A stretch of DNA of 64,000 nucleotides from Pelagerythrobacter aerophilus (GTDB taxonomy: Bacteria; Pseudomonadota; Alphaproteobacteria; Sphingomonadales; Sphingomonadaceae): NCBI RefSeq assembly GCF_003581645.1, contig NZ_QXFK01000004.1, positions 31,046 to 95,045 of the forward strand. Direction: 5' to 3'. Below, in pieces: positions 46,515 to 55,483 of this stretch. Every line of letters begins with the position of its first letter. Positions within the stretch are counted from its first letter, which is position 1. The notes under the pieces were generated by a model that was not told where the DNA came from, made no database searches, and was given only the letters and a program-made list of their open reading frames with translations. A program made the translations under genes and the position numbers.

Positions 46515-47945
46515 TTGAACGACACGCCCCGCCCCCGCCGCTTCCTGCCGTCCGGCCCCTTGCGCGGACGGATTCGCGTGCCCGGCGACAAATCGATCAG
46601 CCACCGCGCGCTGATGCTCGGCGCGCTGGCCGTGGGCGAGACGCGGGCGAGCGGCCTGCTTGAAGGCGAGGACGTGCTGGCCACGGCCGCCGCGATGCGC
46701 GCGATGGGCGCAACGATCGAGCGCGAAGCGGACGGCACCTGGTCGATCCACGGCGTCGGCGTGGGCGGCCTGCTCCAGCCCGGCCAGGCGCTCGATATGG
46801 GCAACTCGGGCACCTCCACCCGCCTCCTCATGGGCCTGATCGCGAGCCACGGGATCACCGCCGCCTTCACCGGCGACGCGAGCCTGTCGAAGCGCCCGAT
46901 GGGCCGCGTGATCGAGCCGCTGAGCCGCATGGGCGCGGGCTTCACGCCTTCGCCCGGCGGCACGCTGCCGCTGATGATGGAAGGGCTCTGCCCGGCGGTG
47001 CCGATCGAATACCGCCTGCCCGTCGCCAGCGCGCAGGTGAAAAGCGCGGTGCTGCTCGCCGGGCTTAACACGCCCGGCGTGACCACGGTGATCGAGCCGG
47101 TGCCGACGCGCGACCACTCCGAGCGCATGCTGCGCGGCTTCGGCGCCGAGCTGGAGGTGGAGGAACTGGGCGGCGAGCGGATCATCCGCATCCGCGGCGA
47201 GGCCGACCTGCGCCCGCAGACGATCGAGGTTCCGGGCGATCCCTCGTCCGCCGCGTTCTTCCTCGTCGCGGCCAGCCTCGTGGAAGGCAGCGATCTCGTG
47301 ATCGAGAACGTCGGCCTCAATCCCACCCGCGCCGGACTGGTCGCGGTGCTGCGCCGGATGGGCGCGAGCATCGAGGAGCTGGACGCGCGCGAAGTCGGCG
47401 GCGAGCCGGTCGCGGACCTGCGCGTGCGCCATGCCCCGCTCTCCGGGATCGAAGTCGACCCGGCCGTGGCGCCGAGCATGATCGACGAGTTCCCCGTCCT
47501 GTTCGTCGCCGCTGCGCTCGCACAGGGGCGCATGGTGACGCGCGGGCTGGAGGAACTGCGCGTCAAGGAAAGCGACCGCATCGCCGCCATGGCCGCCGCG
47601 CTGACCGCCGCCGGCGCGCAGGTCGAGGAAACCGAGGACGGCCTGATCGTCGAGGGAACCGGCGGCGATCCGCTGCCCGGCACGGGCGAGGACGCACCGG
47701 TCGTCACCCATCTCGATCACCGCATCGCGATGAGCATGGCCGTCGCCGGCCTCGCCAGCCGCGCAGGCGTGAACATCGACGACACCCGCCCGATCGGCAC
47801 GAGCTTTCCGAACTTCATCGACCTGCTGGAAGGCGCGGCCAATCCCCCCTCCCGCTCGCGGGAGGGGTCGGGGGTGGGCCTGTCTGATCACGACGCCCCT
47901 CACCCACCCTCCAGCCCCCTCCCGCAAGGGGGAGAGGGAGAATGA
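46515..47945 (+). CDS. aroA: 3-phosphoshikimate 1-carboxyvinyltransferase (EPSP synthase), palindromic C-terminus
   Basis: Sixth step of the shikimate pathway. 476 residues from the TTG at 46515 (AAGGA nine bases upstream). Motifs: [80 protein letters not shown], and [18 protein letters not shown], ending [13 protein letters not shown]. The last about 35 residues ([13 protein letters not shown]...QGGEGE) come from the element at 47844-47939. The stop overlaps the next start. Confidence 0.95.
   Translation: MNDTPRPRRFLPSGPLRGRIRVPGDKSISHRALMLGALAVGETRASGLLEGEDVLATAAAMRAMGATIEREADGTWSIHGVGVGGLLQPGQALDMGNSGTSTRLLMGLIASHGITAAFTGDASLSKRPMGRVIEPLSRMGAGFTPSPGGTLPLMMEGLCPAVPIEYRLPVASAQVKSAVLLAGLNTPGVTTVIEPVPTRDHSERMLRGFGAELEVEELGGERIIRIRGEADLRPQTIEVPGDPSSAAFFLVAASLVEGSDLVIENVGLNPTRAGLVAVLRRMGASIEELDAREVGGEPVADLRVRHAPLSGIEVDPAVAPSMIDEFPVLFVAAALAQGRMVTRGLEELRVKESDRIAAMAAALTAAGAQVEETEDGLIVEGTGGDPLPGTGEDAPVVTHLDHRIAMSMAVAGLASRAGVNIDDTRPIGTSFPNFIDLLEGAANPPSRSREGSGVGLSDHDAPHPPSSPLPQGGEGE
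47844..47939. repeat. Palindromic double-hairpin element at the 3' end of aroA
   Basis: CCCCTCCCGCTCGCGGGAGGGG-type hairpin at the left and CCCCCTCCCGCAAGGGGGAG at the right, about 96 bp. Second subfamily, shared with 48187-48285. Encodes the aroA C-terminus; its last GAGAGGGAG is the ribosome-binding site of the next gene. Confidence 0.8.
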
Positions 47946-48292
47946 CGGGGCTGGATTCCGCGTCCCTGATCGGCTTCGCGGGCATGGCCTGCATCATCGT
48001 CGCCTATGCCTATCTCACCTGGAATTCGGCGCCCAACCCGTTCGTGCTCCACGGCACCAACCTGCTCGGCGCCGCGCTGCTGACGGTGTCGCTGCTGGTC
48101 CACACCAACTGGCCGAGCCTGGTTCTCGAAGGCTTCTGGGCCGCGATCGCGATCTACGGCCTGGTCAAGGCGGCGCGGGAACGCAACTCCCCCTCCCGCT
48201 TGCGGGAGGGGTCAGGGGAGGGTGTGCCGCCCTCCCCCTCTGCAACGCGCCCTCCCCCGGCCCCTCCCGCAAGCGGGAGGGGAGAGCGGTGA
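47942..48292 (+). CDS. CBU_0592-type small membrane protein
   Basis: 116 residues. Three membrane helices: [40 protein letters not shown] and [20 protein letters not shown]. The final about 36 residues ([12 protein letters not shown]...PPASGRGER) are from the palindromic element 48187-48285 and are not part of the family. Start overlaps aroA; stop overlaps cmk. Function unknown. Confidence 0.85.
   Translation: MTGLDSASLIGFAGMACIIVAYAYLTWNSAPNPFVLHGTNLLGAALLTVSLLVHTNWPSLVLEGFWAAIAIYGLVKAARERNSPSRLREGSGEGVPPSPSATRPPPAPPASGRGER
48187..48285. repeat. Palindromic double-hairpin element before cmk
   Basis: CCCCTCCCGCTTGCGGGAGG (extended GG) at the left and CCCCTCCCGCAAGCGGGAGG (extended GG) at the right, about 99 bp. 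Same subfamily as the aroA copy. The right arm (GGGAGGGGAGAG) is also the ribosome-binding site of cmk, so the site could be folded into the hairpin. Confidence 0.85.
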
Positions 48293-48915
48293 TCATCGCC
48301 GTCGACGGTCCCACCGCCAGCGGCAAGGGCACGATCGCCCGCGCGCTGGCCGCGCACTACCGCTTGCCGCATCTCGACACCGGCCTGCTCTATCGCGCGG
48401 TCGGGCGGCAGGTGTTTCTCGACGGCGGCAACCCGGACGACCCGGTGGACGCTCTCGCGGCGACCAGTTTTCCCGAGGCGCTGCTGGCCGATCCGCACTT
48501 GCGCAGCGAGGAGACCGGCGGGCTCGCCAGCCGCGTCTCTATCCATCCCACGGTGCGCCAGGCCCTGTTCGAACGCCAGCGGACGTTCGCCACCCAGCCC
48601 GGCGGCGCGGTGCTCGACGGGCGCGATATCGGCACCGTCATCGCGCCCGAGGCGCAGGTGAAGCTGTTCGTCACCGCCAGTGTCGAGGCGCGCGCCGAGC
48701 GCCGCTGGCGGGAGATGCACGAGCGCGGCATCACCGCCTCGCTCGAGGCCATCGCCGAAGACCTCCGCCGCCGCGACGCCCGCGACACCGAGCGCAAGGA
48801 CGCCCCCTTGCGCGCCGCGCCGGACGCATGGGTGCTCGATACCTCCACCCTGAGCCGCGACCAGGCCGTCGCCGCCGCGATCGGGGCGGTCGAGGAAGCG
48901 CTGGGGCGAAGGTAG
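48289..48915 (+). CDS. cmk: Cytidylate kinase
   Basis: Phosphorylates CMP and dCMP. 208 residues from the GTG at 48289, overlapping the previous stop (GTGA). P-loop [17 protein letters not shown], then [40 protein letters not shown] and [20 protein letters not shown]. aroA-cmk-rpsA is a common gene order; here a small membrane protein gene and a 579-bp gap interrupt it. Confidence 0.96.
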   Translation: MIIAVDGPTASGKGTIARALAAHYRLPHLDTGLLYRAVGRQVFLDGGNPDDPVDALAATSFPEALLADPHLRSEETGGLASRVSIHPTVRQALFERQRTFATQPGGAVLDGRDIGTVIAPEAQVKLFVTASVEARAERRWREMHERGITASLEAIAEDLRRRDARDTERKDAPLRAAPDAWVLDTSTLSRDQAVAAAIGAVEEALGRR

Positions 48916-49494
48916 AGCGGGCCGCAGGAAGACTCAGGGCAATAGGGTGCGCAAAGGACACGCCCTTTTCGCTTTCCCGTCAGCCCGGCGGCCTTCCCGC
49001 GAGAAACCATTTTCCTACACGCGCCGCGGTGTGTCACCACCTCCCTCATGCGCACCGCGACTCGCCTTCTCCCTTCCCGCTCGCCGCACAAGGTGACACC
49101 CGCCGGAGGGTGTGGCTTTCGCGCTCGCAAAGTCCACATGCGGATGCGTCCGGAAGGGACTCTCCACCGAGGGCGGGGAGCGCAAGGTGACACCGCGCTA
49201 AAACCCGGCGGAGCGTCAACGCCACCGCGCGGTTTTGCTTGCTTTTGCGCCCGCTTTCGCCTAGGCGCGCGCCCGTTCGACGGACGCATGGGTCCGGTCG
49301 GAGGCAGGCTTCCTTTGGCATTGCCGGTTCGAGTTGGGCGGTTCGTCCGCCCCGGCCTGCTTTTCCCGCCCCCTCCCTCCCCCGCGCGTTCGGAGAACCT
49401 CCGCCACGGCATCCGGCCCGGCGGAGAGTCTGGCCAGAAGACCAGCGGACCCAACCGCTTGGCCGGAAAAAACGTGAACTAGGAACATCCACCA
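48916..49494. other. Gene-free leader region before rpsA
   Basis: 579 bases without a supportable gene. The open frames lack ribosome-binding sites and family-like sequence. It contains AAGGTGACAC twice (near 49090 and 49184) and an inverted GTGTCACC near 49030. Promoter and leader of rpsA must lie here; S1 regulates its own mRNA in E. coli, but no matching structure was recognised. Confidence 0.5.
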
Positions 49495-51195
49495 ATGGCA
49501 ACTTCCGCCAACCCCACACGCGCCGATTTCGAGGCGCTGCTCAACGAACAACTCGGCGGCGCCGGCGAAGAAGGCTTCGAAGGCCGCGTCGTCAAGGGCA
49601 CCGTCACCGCGATCGAGAACGGCCTCGCCGTGATCGACGTCGGCCTCAAGAGCGAAGGCCGCGTCCCCCTCAAGGAATTCATGCGCGTCGATGACGAGCA
49701 CGGCCTGCAGGTCGGCAGCGAAGTCGAAGTGTTCGTCGACCGCGTCGAGAACGCCGACGGCGAAGCCATGCTCAGCCGCGACCGCGCCCGCCGCGAAGCC
49801 GCGTGGGACAAGCTGGAAAGCGAGTTCGGCGAAGGCAAGCGCGTCGAGGGCCGCATCTTCGGCCGCGTCAAGGGCGGCTTCACCGTCGACCTCGACGGCG
49901 CCGTGGCGTTCCTGCCCGGTTCGCAGGTCGACATCCGCCCGGTCCGCGACGTGACCCCGCTGATGGACATGCCGCAGCCGTTCCAGATCCTGAAGATGGA
50001 TCGCCGCCGCGGCAACATCGTCGTCAGCCGCCGCGCGGTGCTCGAGGAAACCCGCGCCGAACAGCGCAGCGAGCTGATCGACAAGCTCTCCGAAGGCCAG
50101 GTGATCGAGGGTGTCGTCAAGAACATCACCGACTACGGCGCCTTCGTCGACCTCGGCGGTATCGACGGCCTGCTCCATGTCACCGACATGAGCTACAAGC
50201 GCGTCAACCACCCGAGCGAGGTGATCAACATCGGCGACACCGTCACCGTGCAGATCATCCGCATCAACGAGGAAACGCAGCGCATCAGCCTCGGCATGAA
50301 GCAGCTCGAGAGCGATCCGTGGGACGGCGTCGGTGCGAAGTATCCGGTCGGCGCGAAGCTGACCGGCACCGTCACCAACATCACCGAATACGGCGCCTTC
50401 GTGGAGCTGGAGCCGGGCATCGAAGGCCTGGTCCACGTCTCCGAGATGAGCTGGACCAAGAAGAACGTGCACCCGGGCAAGATCGTCTCGACCTCGCAGG
50501 AAGTCGAAGTCATGGTGCTCGAGGTGGACAGCGAGAAGCGCCGCATCTCGCTCGGCCTCAAGCAGGCCCAGCGCAACCCGTGGGAAGAGTTCGCCGACAA
50601 GCACCCGATCGGTTCGAAGGTCACCGGCGAAGTCAAGAACGCCACCGAGTTCGGCCTGTTCGTGGGTCTCGACGGCGACGTCGACGGCATGGTTCACATG
50701 TCCGACATCGCCTGGGGCATCTCGGGCGAGGACGCACTGGCGCTGCACCGCAAGGGTGAAGAGGTCGAGGCGATCGTGCTCGACGTCGACGTCGACAAGG
50801 AGCGCATCAGCCTCGGCATGAAGCAGCTCGAGAAGGGCGCGCCGAGCGAGGCGGGCGCTTCGGGCGCGCTGCGCAAGAACCAGATCGTCACCGTCACCGT
50901 GCTCGAAGTCCGCGATGGCGGCCTCGAGGTGCAGGTCGGCGAAGACGGTGCGACCGGCTTCATCAAGCGCTCCGACCTCGGCCGCGACCGCGACGAGCAG
51001 CGTCCGGACCGGTTCCAGACCGGCCAGAAGATCGATGCCATGGTCATCGGCTTCGACCGTTCGAAGAAGCCGAACTTCTCGATCAAGGCCCGCCAGATCT
51101 CCGAGGAGAAGGAAGCCGTGGCGCAGTTCGGCTCGTCCGACTCGGGCGCCTCGCTCGGCGACATCCTCGGCGAAGCGCTGAAGAAGAAGGACTGA
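49495..51195 (+). CDS. rpsA: Ribosomal protein bS1
   Basis: 566 residues, six S1 domains. Domain 1 EGRVVKGTVTAIENGLAVID, domain 2 KRVEGRIFGRVKGGFTVDLD, domain 3 VIEGVVKNITDYGAFVDLGG, domain 4 KLTGTVTNITEYGAFVELEP, domain 5 KVTGEVKNATEFGLFVGLDG and domain 6 IVTVTVLEVRDGGLEVQVGE. Binds mRNA leaders during initiation. Full length. Confidence 0.97.
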   Translation: MATSANPTRADFEALLNEQLGGAGEEGFEGRVVKGTVTAIENGLAVIDVGLKSEGRVPLKEFMRVDDEHGLQVGSEVEVFVDRVENADGEAMLSRDRARREAAWDKLESEFGEGKRVEGRIFGRVKGGFTVDLDGAVAFLPGSQVDIRPVRDVTPLMDMPQPFQILKMDRRRGNIVVSRRAVLEETRAEQRSELIDKLSEGQVIEGVVKNITDYGAFVDLGGIDGLLHVTDMSYKRVNHPSEVINIGDTVTVQIIRINEETQRISLGMKQLESDPWDGVGAKYPVGAKLTGTVTNITEYGAFVELEPGIEGLVHVSEMSWTKKNVHPGKIVSTSQEVEVMVLEVDSEKRRISLGLKQAQRNPWEEFADKHPIGSKVTGEVKNATEFGLFVGLDGDVDGMVHMSDIAWGISGEDALALHRKGEEVEAIVLDVDVDKERISLGMKQLEKGAPSEAGASGALRKNQIVTVTVLEVRDGGLEVQVGEDGATGFIKRSDLGRDRDEQRPDRFQTGQKIDAMVIGFDRSKKPNFSIKARQISEEKEAVAQFGSSDSGASLGDILGEALKKKD

Positions 51196-51238
51196 CGCCA
51201 CCGGCGCAGTCACCCAGCGGAAGCTGGAGGAGACAAGG

Positions 51239-51276
51239 AAGGCCCGCTTGCCCACCCGGCAGGCGGGCCTTTCCTA
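51239..51276 (+). terminator. Rho-independent terminator of rpsA
   Basis: GGCCCGCTTGCC pairs with GGCAGGCGGGCC (one mismatch) around a short loop and is followed by TTTCCT. Forty-four bases past the rpsA stop. Confidence 0.75.
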
Positions 51277-51296
51277 TATCAGCCCCGGCGCGTAGG

Positions 51297-52061
51297 ATGA
51301 GCGCCATGCTCGAAGTCCATCAGTTCCCCTGCCTCGGCGACAACTACGGCTACCTGCTCCACGACCCGGAGAGCGGGGAAACCGCCGCGATCGACACGCC
51401 CGACGGCCCCGAGTACCTGCGCCAGGCCGAGGTCAGGGGCTGGCGGATCACGCAGATCTGGAACACCCACTGGCACCCCGATCACGCCGGCGGCAACAAG
51501 ACGATCGTCGAGGCCACCGGCGCCCAGGTGACCGGCCCGAAGGAAGTCGAGAAGATCGCCCCCGTCGACCGCGTGGTCGCTGACGGCGACACCGTGGCGC
51601 TCGGCGGGTTCGAGGCGCGGGTGATCGACGTCGGCGGACACACCGAGGGACACATCGCCTACCACCTGCCCGAAGCCGGGATGGCCTTCGTCGGCGACAG
51701 CGTCTTCGCGCTCGGCTGCGGGCGGATGTTCGAGGGGACGCCCGAGCAGTTCTGGGCCAGCCTCGAGCGGATCAAGACCCTGCCGCGCGACACCACGCTC
51801 TACTGCGCGCACGAGTACACGCAGGCCAACGCCCGGTTCGCGCTCCACGCGGACCCGGACAACCCCGAGCTTCAGCTCTACGCCCGCGAGATCGACGAAC
51901 GCCGCGCCCGCGGCGAGCCGACCGTTCCCATGCCGCTGTCCCGCGAACTCGCGACCAACCCCTTCCTGCGCGCCGACACGGAGGCCCTGCGCGGCCGCTG
52001 GGGCGGCAGCGCGCCGCACGAGACGTTCGCGGCGCTACGGGCGGCGAAGGACAGCTTCTAG
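51297..52061 (+). CDS. gloB: Hydroxyacylglutathione hydrolase (glyoxalase II)
   Basis: Second enzyme of methylglyoxal detoxification, hydrolysing S-lactoylglutathione. 254 residues (or 251 from the ATG at 51306). Metallo-beta-lactamase fold with HWHPDH in IWNTHWHPDHAGGNKTIVEA, VIDVGGHTEGHIAYHLPEAG, FVGDSVFALGCGRMFEGTPE and YCAHEYTQANARFALHADPD. The C-terminal substrate-binding domain is present. Confidence 0.94.
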   Translation: MSAMLEVHQFPCLGDNYGYLLHDPESGETAAIDTPDGPEYLRQAEVRGWRITQIWNTHWHPDHAGGNKTIVEATGAQVTGPKEVEKIAPVDRVVADGDTVALGGFEARVIDVGGHTEGHIAYHLPEAGMAFVGDSVFALGCGRMFEGTPEQFWASLERIKTLPRDTTLYCAHEYTQANARFALHADPDNPELQLYAREIDERRARGEPTVPMPLSRELATNPFLRADTEALRGRWGGSAPHETFAALRAAKDSF

Positions 52062-52082
52062 CAAAGCGCCGGCGCCGGTCCG

Positions 52083-52691
52083 TCACCCCGGATAGGGGCT
52101 CTCCTTCAGCAGCCCCGCCAGATGCACGGCGTTCGCCGCGACCATCCTGGCGGTCTCGGCCACCTTTTCCGGCGTCTGATCGAGATCCTTGAAGTCGGTC
52201 GAGCCCATCGCCTCGCCCACCCAGTAGCAGGCCGCCGCAGCGGGGATCGTCCAGCCGAGATCGTTGAGGCTCTGGAACAGCTGCGAGGTCGACCAGTGCG
52301 CGCCGTCCTCGTTGCCGACGATCGCGGCGACCGCCACTTTCGAATAGCTCGGCATCCGCCCTTTGTCGTCGGTTTCGCTGAGGAAGGCGTCCATCCGCTC
52401 CAGCACGCGCTTGGCGAGCGAGCTGATCTGGCCAAGCCAGATCGGGCCGCCGAAGACGAGGATATCATGCGCGAGGATCTTTGCCCGCAGCGCGGGCCAG
52501 TCATCACCCTCGCCCTCGTCGGAGGTAACGCCGGCCAGCACGTTGTAGTCGGCGATGCGCAGCGTCTCGGAGATCGAAACGCCGCGCTCGGCGAACTTCT
52601 GCGCGAGAACGCCGATCATCGCGTCGGTGGAGCTCGCCTCGTCACCCGAGGATTTGAGCGTGCAGTTTATCGCTATTGCGGAAAGGGCCAT
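52083..52691 (-). CDS. Flavodoxin-fold NAD(P)H-dependent reductase
   Basis: 202 residues: LSAIAINCTLKSSGDEASST at the N-terminus, where the phosphate of FMN should bind, and LVFGGPIWLGQISSLAKRVL (flavin-binding loop), then SKVAVAAIVGNEDGAHWSTS. NADPH-dependent FMN reductase/flavodoxin-like; substrate unknown. It follows atpF on the same strand after 67 bases. Its ribosome-binding site is within a perfect hairpin. Confidence 0.85.
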   Translation of the reverse strand: MALSAIAINCTLKSSGDEASSTDAMIGVLAQKFAERGVSISETLRIADYNVLAGVTSDEGEGDDWPALRAKILAHDILVFGGPIWLGQISSLAKRVLERMDAFLSETDDKGRMPSYSKVAVAAIVGNEDGAHWSTSQLFQSLNDLGWTIPAAAACYWVGEAMGSTDFKDLDQTPEKVAETARMVAANAVHLAGLLKESPYPG

Positions 52692-52695
52692 GCGA

Positions 52696-52715
52696 TTCTC
52701 CTGTTCGCAGGAGAA
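52696..52715 (-). promoter_or_regulatory. Hairpin that encloses the ribosome-binding site of the reductase gene
   Basis: On the minus strand TTCTCCTG pairs perfectly with CAGGAGAA around a CGAA loop. The 3' arm holds the Shine-Dalgarno (GGAGAA), four bases before the ATG at 52691. Formation of the stem should block translation. No T-run follows, so it is not a classic terminator. Confidence 0.65.
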
Positions 52716-52758
52716 AGCGCATGGCCCCTCGTTATCGTTCCGCGAAAGCGGACGCGGA

Positions 52759-53322
52759 TCAGATGCCGGCGATCAGTTCGTCGGCCAGCTTGCGGTCGGC
52801 GTCGGCGTCGTGCTTTTCGGCGATCAGCTTGCGCGCAGCGGAGGCCGCGGCGCTCGCCGCATGGGCGCGCACGTTCTCGACCGCTTCGCGCTCGGCGGCG
52901 GCGATCTTGTCCTCGGCCATGCGCTTGCGGCGCTCGACCATCGCCTTGCTGTCCTCTTCCGCCTTGGCGACGATCGTGTCGGCCTCGCGCTGGGCGTTGG
53001 CGAGCATGGCTTCCGCGTCCTTCTCGGCACCGGCGACCTTGCGGCGATACTCGTCGCGCAGCGCCTCGGCCTCGGTGCGCAGCGCCTTGGCTTCGTCGAG
53101 CTGGCGCTTGATCCCGGCGATCTTGTTGTCGAGCCCGCCGACGATCAGGCCAGGGACCTTCTTCCAGATCGCGATCAGGATCAGCACCGCCATCGCCACG
53201 GCAACGACCTGGAACGGGGCCAGGCCGAACAGCTCGGGTTCGACGTGCTCCACGGAACCATGCTCGATCACCGCCTCCGTTTCGGCGGCATCGGTGGCGA
53301 AGACTTGGGGTGCGTTAGCCAT
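52759..53322 (-). CDS. atpF: ATP synthase F0 subunit b
   Basis: 187 residues. One N-terminal membrane segment (FQVVAVAMAVLILIAIWKKV) followed by a long charged helix (LDNKIAGIKRQLDEAKALRT onward) forming the peripheral stalk. The start overlaps the upstream b' gene by eight bases. The b/b' pair is typical of alphaproteobacteria and photosynthetic bacteria. Confidence 0.94.
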   Translation of the reverse strand: MANAPQVFATDAAETEAVIEHGSVEHVEPELFGLAPFQVVAVAMAVLILIAIWKKVPGLIVGGLDNKIAGIKRQLDEAKALRTEAEALRDEYRRKVAGAEKDAEAMLANAQREADTIVAKAEEDSKAMVERRKRMAEDKIAAAEREAVENVRAHAASAAASAARKLIAEKHDADADRKLADELIAGI

Positions 53323-53809
53323 GGTTCATGGCCTCCTTGACGGCCTTCTTCGCGCTCGCGGCGGTGACGCTGACGCCCGCCAGCCGCTGGACGATGTCCT
53401 GTGCGGCTTCGGCTGCCACGCCTTCGATCTCGGCCAGCGCAGACGTGCGTGCGGCGGCGACCGCAGCTTCCGCATCGGCGAGCTTCTTGTCGAGCCGCTT
53501 CTGCGCGGCCGCGAGCTTCTTCTCGCTGCTGGCGGCGGCATCGGCCTTCGCCTTGGCAACGAGCGCCTGGGCGGCGGCGCGATTTTCGTTCTCGCGCTTG
53601 CGCCAGGCTTCTTCTTCCTCGTCCGCCTGCGCACGCGCGGCCTCGGCGGCGGCGAGATCGCTGCCGATCTGGCCGTCGCGCTCGGCAACGGTCCCCATCA
53701 CCTTGGGGACCATGCCCCGGCCGATGACGAAGAACACGATCCCGAAGAACACCAGCAGCCAGAAAATCTGGCTGGAGAAGGTTTCTGCGAGCTGGGCTAT
53801 CTGGGGCAT
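53315..53809 (-). CDS. atpF2: ATP synthase F0 subunit b'
   Basis: 164 residues: MPQIAQLAETFSSQIFWLLV, FFGIVFFVIGRGMVPKVMGT, then an Ala/Lys/Glu-rich coiled coil. Second peripheral-stalk subunit. Ordered after atpE, as in other alphaproteobacteria; F1 genes lie elsewhere. Confidence 0.92.
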   Translation of the reverse strand: MPQIAQLAETFSSQIFWLLVFFGIVFFVIGRGMVPKVMGTVAERDGQIGSDLAAAEAARAQADEEEEAWRKRENENRAAAQALVAKAKADAAASSEKKLAAAQKRLDKKLADAEAAVAAARTSALAEIEGVAAEAAQDIVQRLAGVSVTAASAKKAVKEAMNHG

Positions 53810-53858
53810 CGAAGCACGTCCCGGAAGTCAGGCGCCGGATTCAGGCGGAAGAAAGCGT

Positions 53859-53883
53859 GCCGGCCGGGCGAAACCCGGCCGGC
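53859..53883 (-). promoter_or_regulatory. Strong hairpin between atpE and the b' gene
   Basis: Perfect 10-bp stem GCCGGCCGGG/CCCGGCCGGC with a five-base loop in the 91-base gap. On the minus strand it is followed by CTTTCTTCC, not a full T-run. It could attenuate downstream transcription or protect atpE mRNA, which must be made in excess. Confidence 0.55.
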
Positions 53884-53900
53884 GACGGATAGTCGGTCGA

Positions 53901-54128
53901 TCAGGCGACGAAGATCAGGATCATCGCCACGACGAACGCCAGCAGACCGAGAAGCTCGGCAGCGGCGAAGCCGATGAACAGGCGGCCCTGCTGGCCGTCG
54001 GCAGCGCCCGGGTTGCGCAGCGCGCTCTCGAGGAACGAGCCGAACACGTTACCCACGCCGATCGCGGCCATGCCCGCGCCGATCGCGGCGAGACCAGCGC
54101 CAACCAGCTTTGCAGCTTCTACGTCCAT
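53901..54128 (-). CDS. atpE: ATP synthase F0 subunit c
   Basis: 75 residues, two membrane helices: KLVGAGLAAIGAGMAAIGVG, then FIGFAAAELLGLLAFVVAMI with the proton-carrying Glu in AAAELLG. The polar loop RNPG is present. Forms the rotor ring. Confidence 0.97.
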   Translation of the reverse strand: MDVEAAKLVGAGLAAIGAGMAAIGVGNVFGSFLESALRNPGAADGQQGRLFIGFAAAELLGLLAFVVAMILIFVA

Positions 54129-54174
54129 GTCAAAACTCCTTTGAATCGAATTCGTTAATTCGGGTTGGTAAAGC

Positions 54175-54963
54175 TCAGTGAAGGTTTTCCGCGTCGTTGA
54201 TGTAGAGCGACGTCAGAAGAGCGAAAACGTAGGCCTGGATGCCCGCGACCAGGATCTCCAGCGCGCAGATGCCGACCATCAGTACGAAGCTGGGTACGCC
54301 GACCAGCAACCCCCAGTGCGCGCCTGCGTTGGTCCCGTCGATCACGAAGCTCGACAGCACTTCAAGCAGCACGTGGCCGGCCATCATCGCGACGAACAGT
54401 CGCAGCGCGAGGCTGAACGGGCGGACGGCGAAGCTGACCAGCTCGATCAGGAAGATCGCCGGGATCATCGGCAGCGGCGTGCCGTGCGGCACGAACAGGC
54501 TGAAGAAATGGAACCCGTGCTTCCAGAAGCCGACGATCAGAACGATCGAGAAGCTGATCGCGGCGAGAATGCCGGTCACGGTGAAGTGACTGGTGAAGGT
54601 GAACGGGTGAAGCCCGAAGATGCCGAGCGGCAGCAGGCCGAGGATATTGGCGAAGAGGATGAACATGAACAGCGAGAACACGTAGGGCACGTACTTGCGC
54701 CCCGCCTTGCCGATGTTCGCTTCCAGCATGTTCTCGACGAAGCCGGTGAAGGTCTCGACCGCCATCTGCCAGCGACCGGGGACGAGCTCGCGCTTCATCC
54801 CGCCCCACACGAAGATGCCCAGCACCACGGTGGTGATCAGCATCCACATCGCGCTGTTGGTGAAGGCGATGTTGAAGCCCGCAATCTCCCAGTTCGCCGA
54901 GCCGAACAGCGGCTCGATCGTGAACTGGTACATCGGGTCGACCTTGGCCGGTTCGGCTGCCAC
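54175..54963 (-). CDS. atpB: ATP synthase F0 subunit a
   Basis: 262 residues with five or six membrane helices. The essential Arg is in ELVSFAVRPFSLALRLFVAM, followed by MAGHVLLEVLSSFVI, and C-terminal EILVAGIQAYVFALLTSLYI. Proton half-channels of F0. Follows the atpI-like gene. Confidence 0.97.
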   Translation of the reverse strand: MAAEPAKVDPMYQFTIEPLFGSANWEIAGFNIAFTNSAMWMLITTVVLGIFVWGGMKRELVPGRWQMAVETFTGFVENMLEANIGKAGRKYVPYVFSLFMFILFANILGLLPLGIFGLHPFTFTSHFTVTGILAAISFSIVLIVGFWKHGFHFFSLFVPHGTPLPMIPAIFLIELVSFAVRPFSLALRLFVAMMAGHVLLEVLSSFVIDGTNAGAHWGLLVGVPSFVLMVGICALEILVAGIQAYVFALLTSLYINDAENLH

Positions 54964-55004
54964 GGCTGTCTAAGTCCCTACCTCATGAACATCCGCGCTC
55001 GCGG

Positions 55005-55340
55005 CTACCCCTCAGGAGAGGAGTCGTCGGAGCGCGTGTTCGCCATCCTGAAAATGTTCCTGAAGGCCACCGCTATTCCGAGGAACAGGCCAACCAACAG
55101 ACCCCAGGGCGACGTGCCGGCGAAGGTATCGACCAACCAGCCAAGCACGAGACCGCCGAGAATACCGCCAAGCAAATCCGCGAGCACCCGGTTGCCGCTG
55201 CGATAGTTCGCATCGGCCCCGGTCGCCTGCGGCCGGTTGCGCTGATCTTCTCGCTCGCGTGCGGCCTTGAGCCGCTCTTCGAGCGCATCGATCCGCGCAT
55301 CCTCGGCGATAGGTTCTCGTGCGGGCTTGTCGTCGCTCAT
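55005..55340 (-). CDS. atpI: AtpI/AtpZ-like F0 assembly protein
   Basis: 111 residues. Charged N-terminal half (about residues 1-50) and two membrane helices (LADLLGGILGGLVLGWLVDT, then PWGLLVGLFLGIAVAFRNIF). Matches the small protein at the head of alphaproteobacterial F0 operons, thought to help assemble the c-ring or carry Mg2+. First gene of the operon. Confidence 0.88.
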   Translation of the reverse strand: MSDDKPAREPIAEDARIDALEERLKAAREREDQRNRPQATGADANYRSGNRVLADLLGGILGGLVLGWLVDTFAGTSPWGLLVGLFLGIAVAFRNIFRMANTRSDDSSPEG

Positions 55341-55483
55341 GCCATGCTCCTTGTGACGGGAAGGCGAGGCACGGGCAAGAGTTGCCCGCCGAGGGCGCCG
55401 CCCCCTTAGGCGGCACCCATGAGCGAGTCAATCGGCGGGTTGCTGCATTGCGGGAGAAGTTTTCGCCGCCCCCGGTTCGCACA

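Noticed and set aside
40160..48290. Repeated GC-rich hairpins as a CRISPR array
   Set aside because: The copies are kilobases apart, lie in genes, and have no regular repeat-spacer order; no cas genes are present.
48916..49494. Open frames before rpsA as small genes
   Set aside because: No ribosome-binding sites and no family-like sequence; frames are open on both strands because of GC content.
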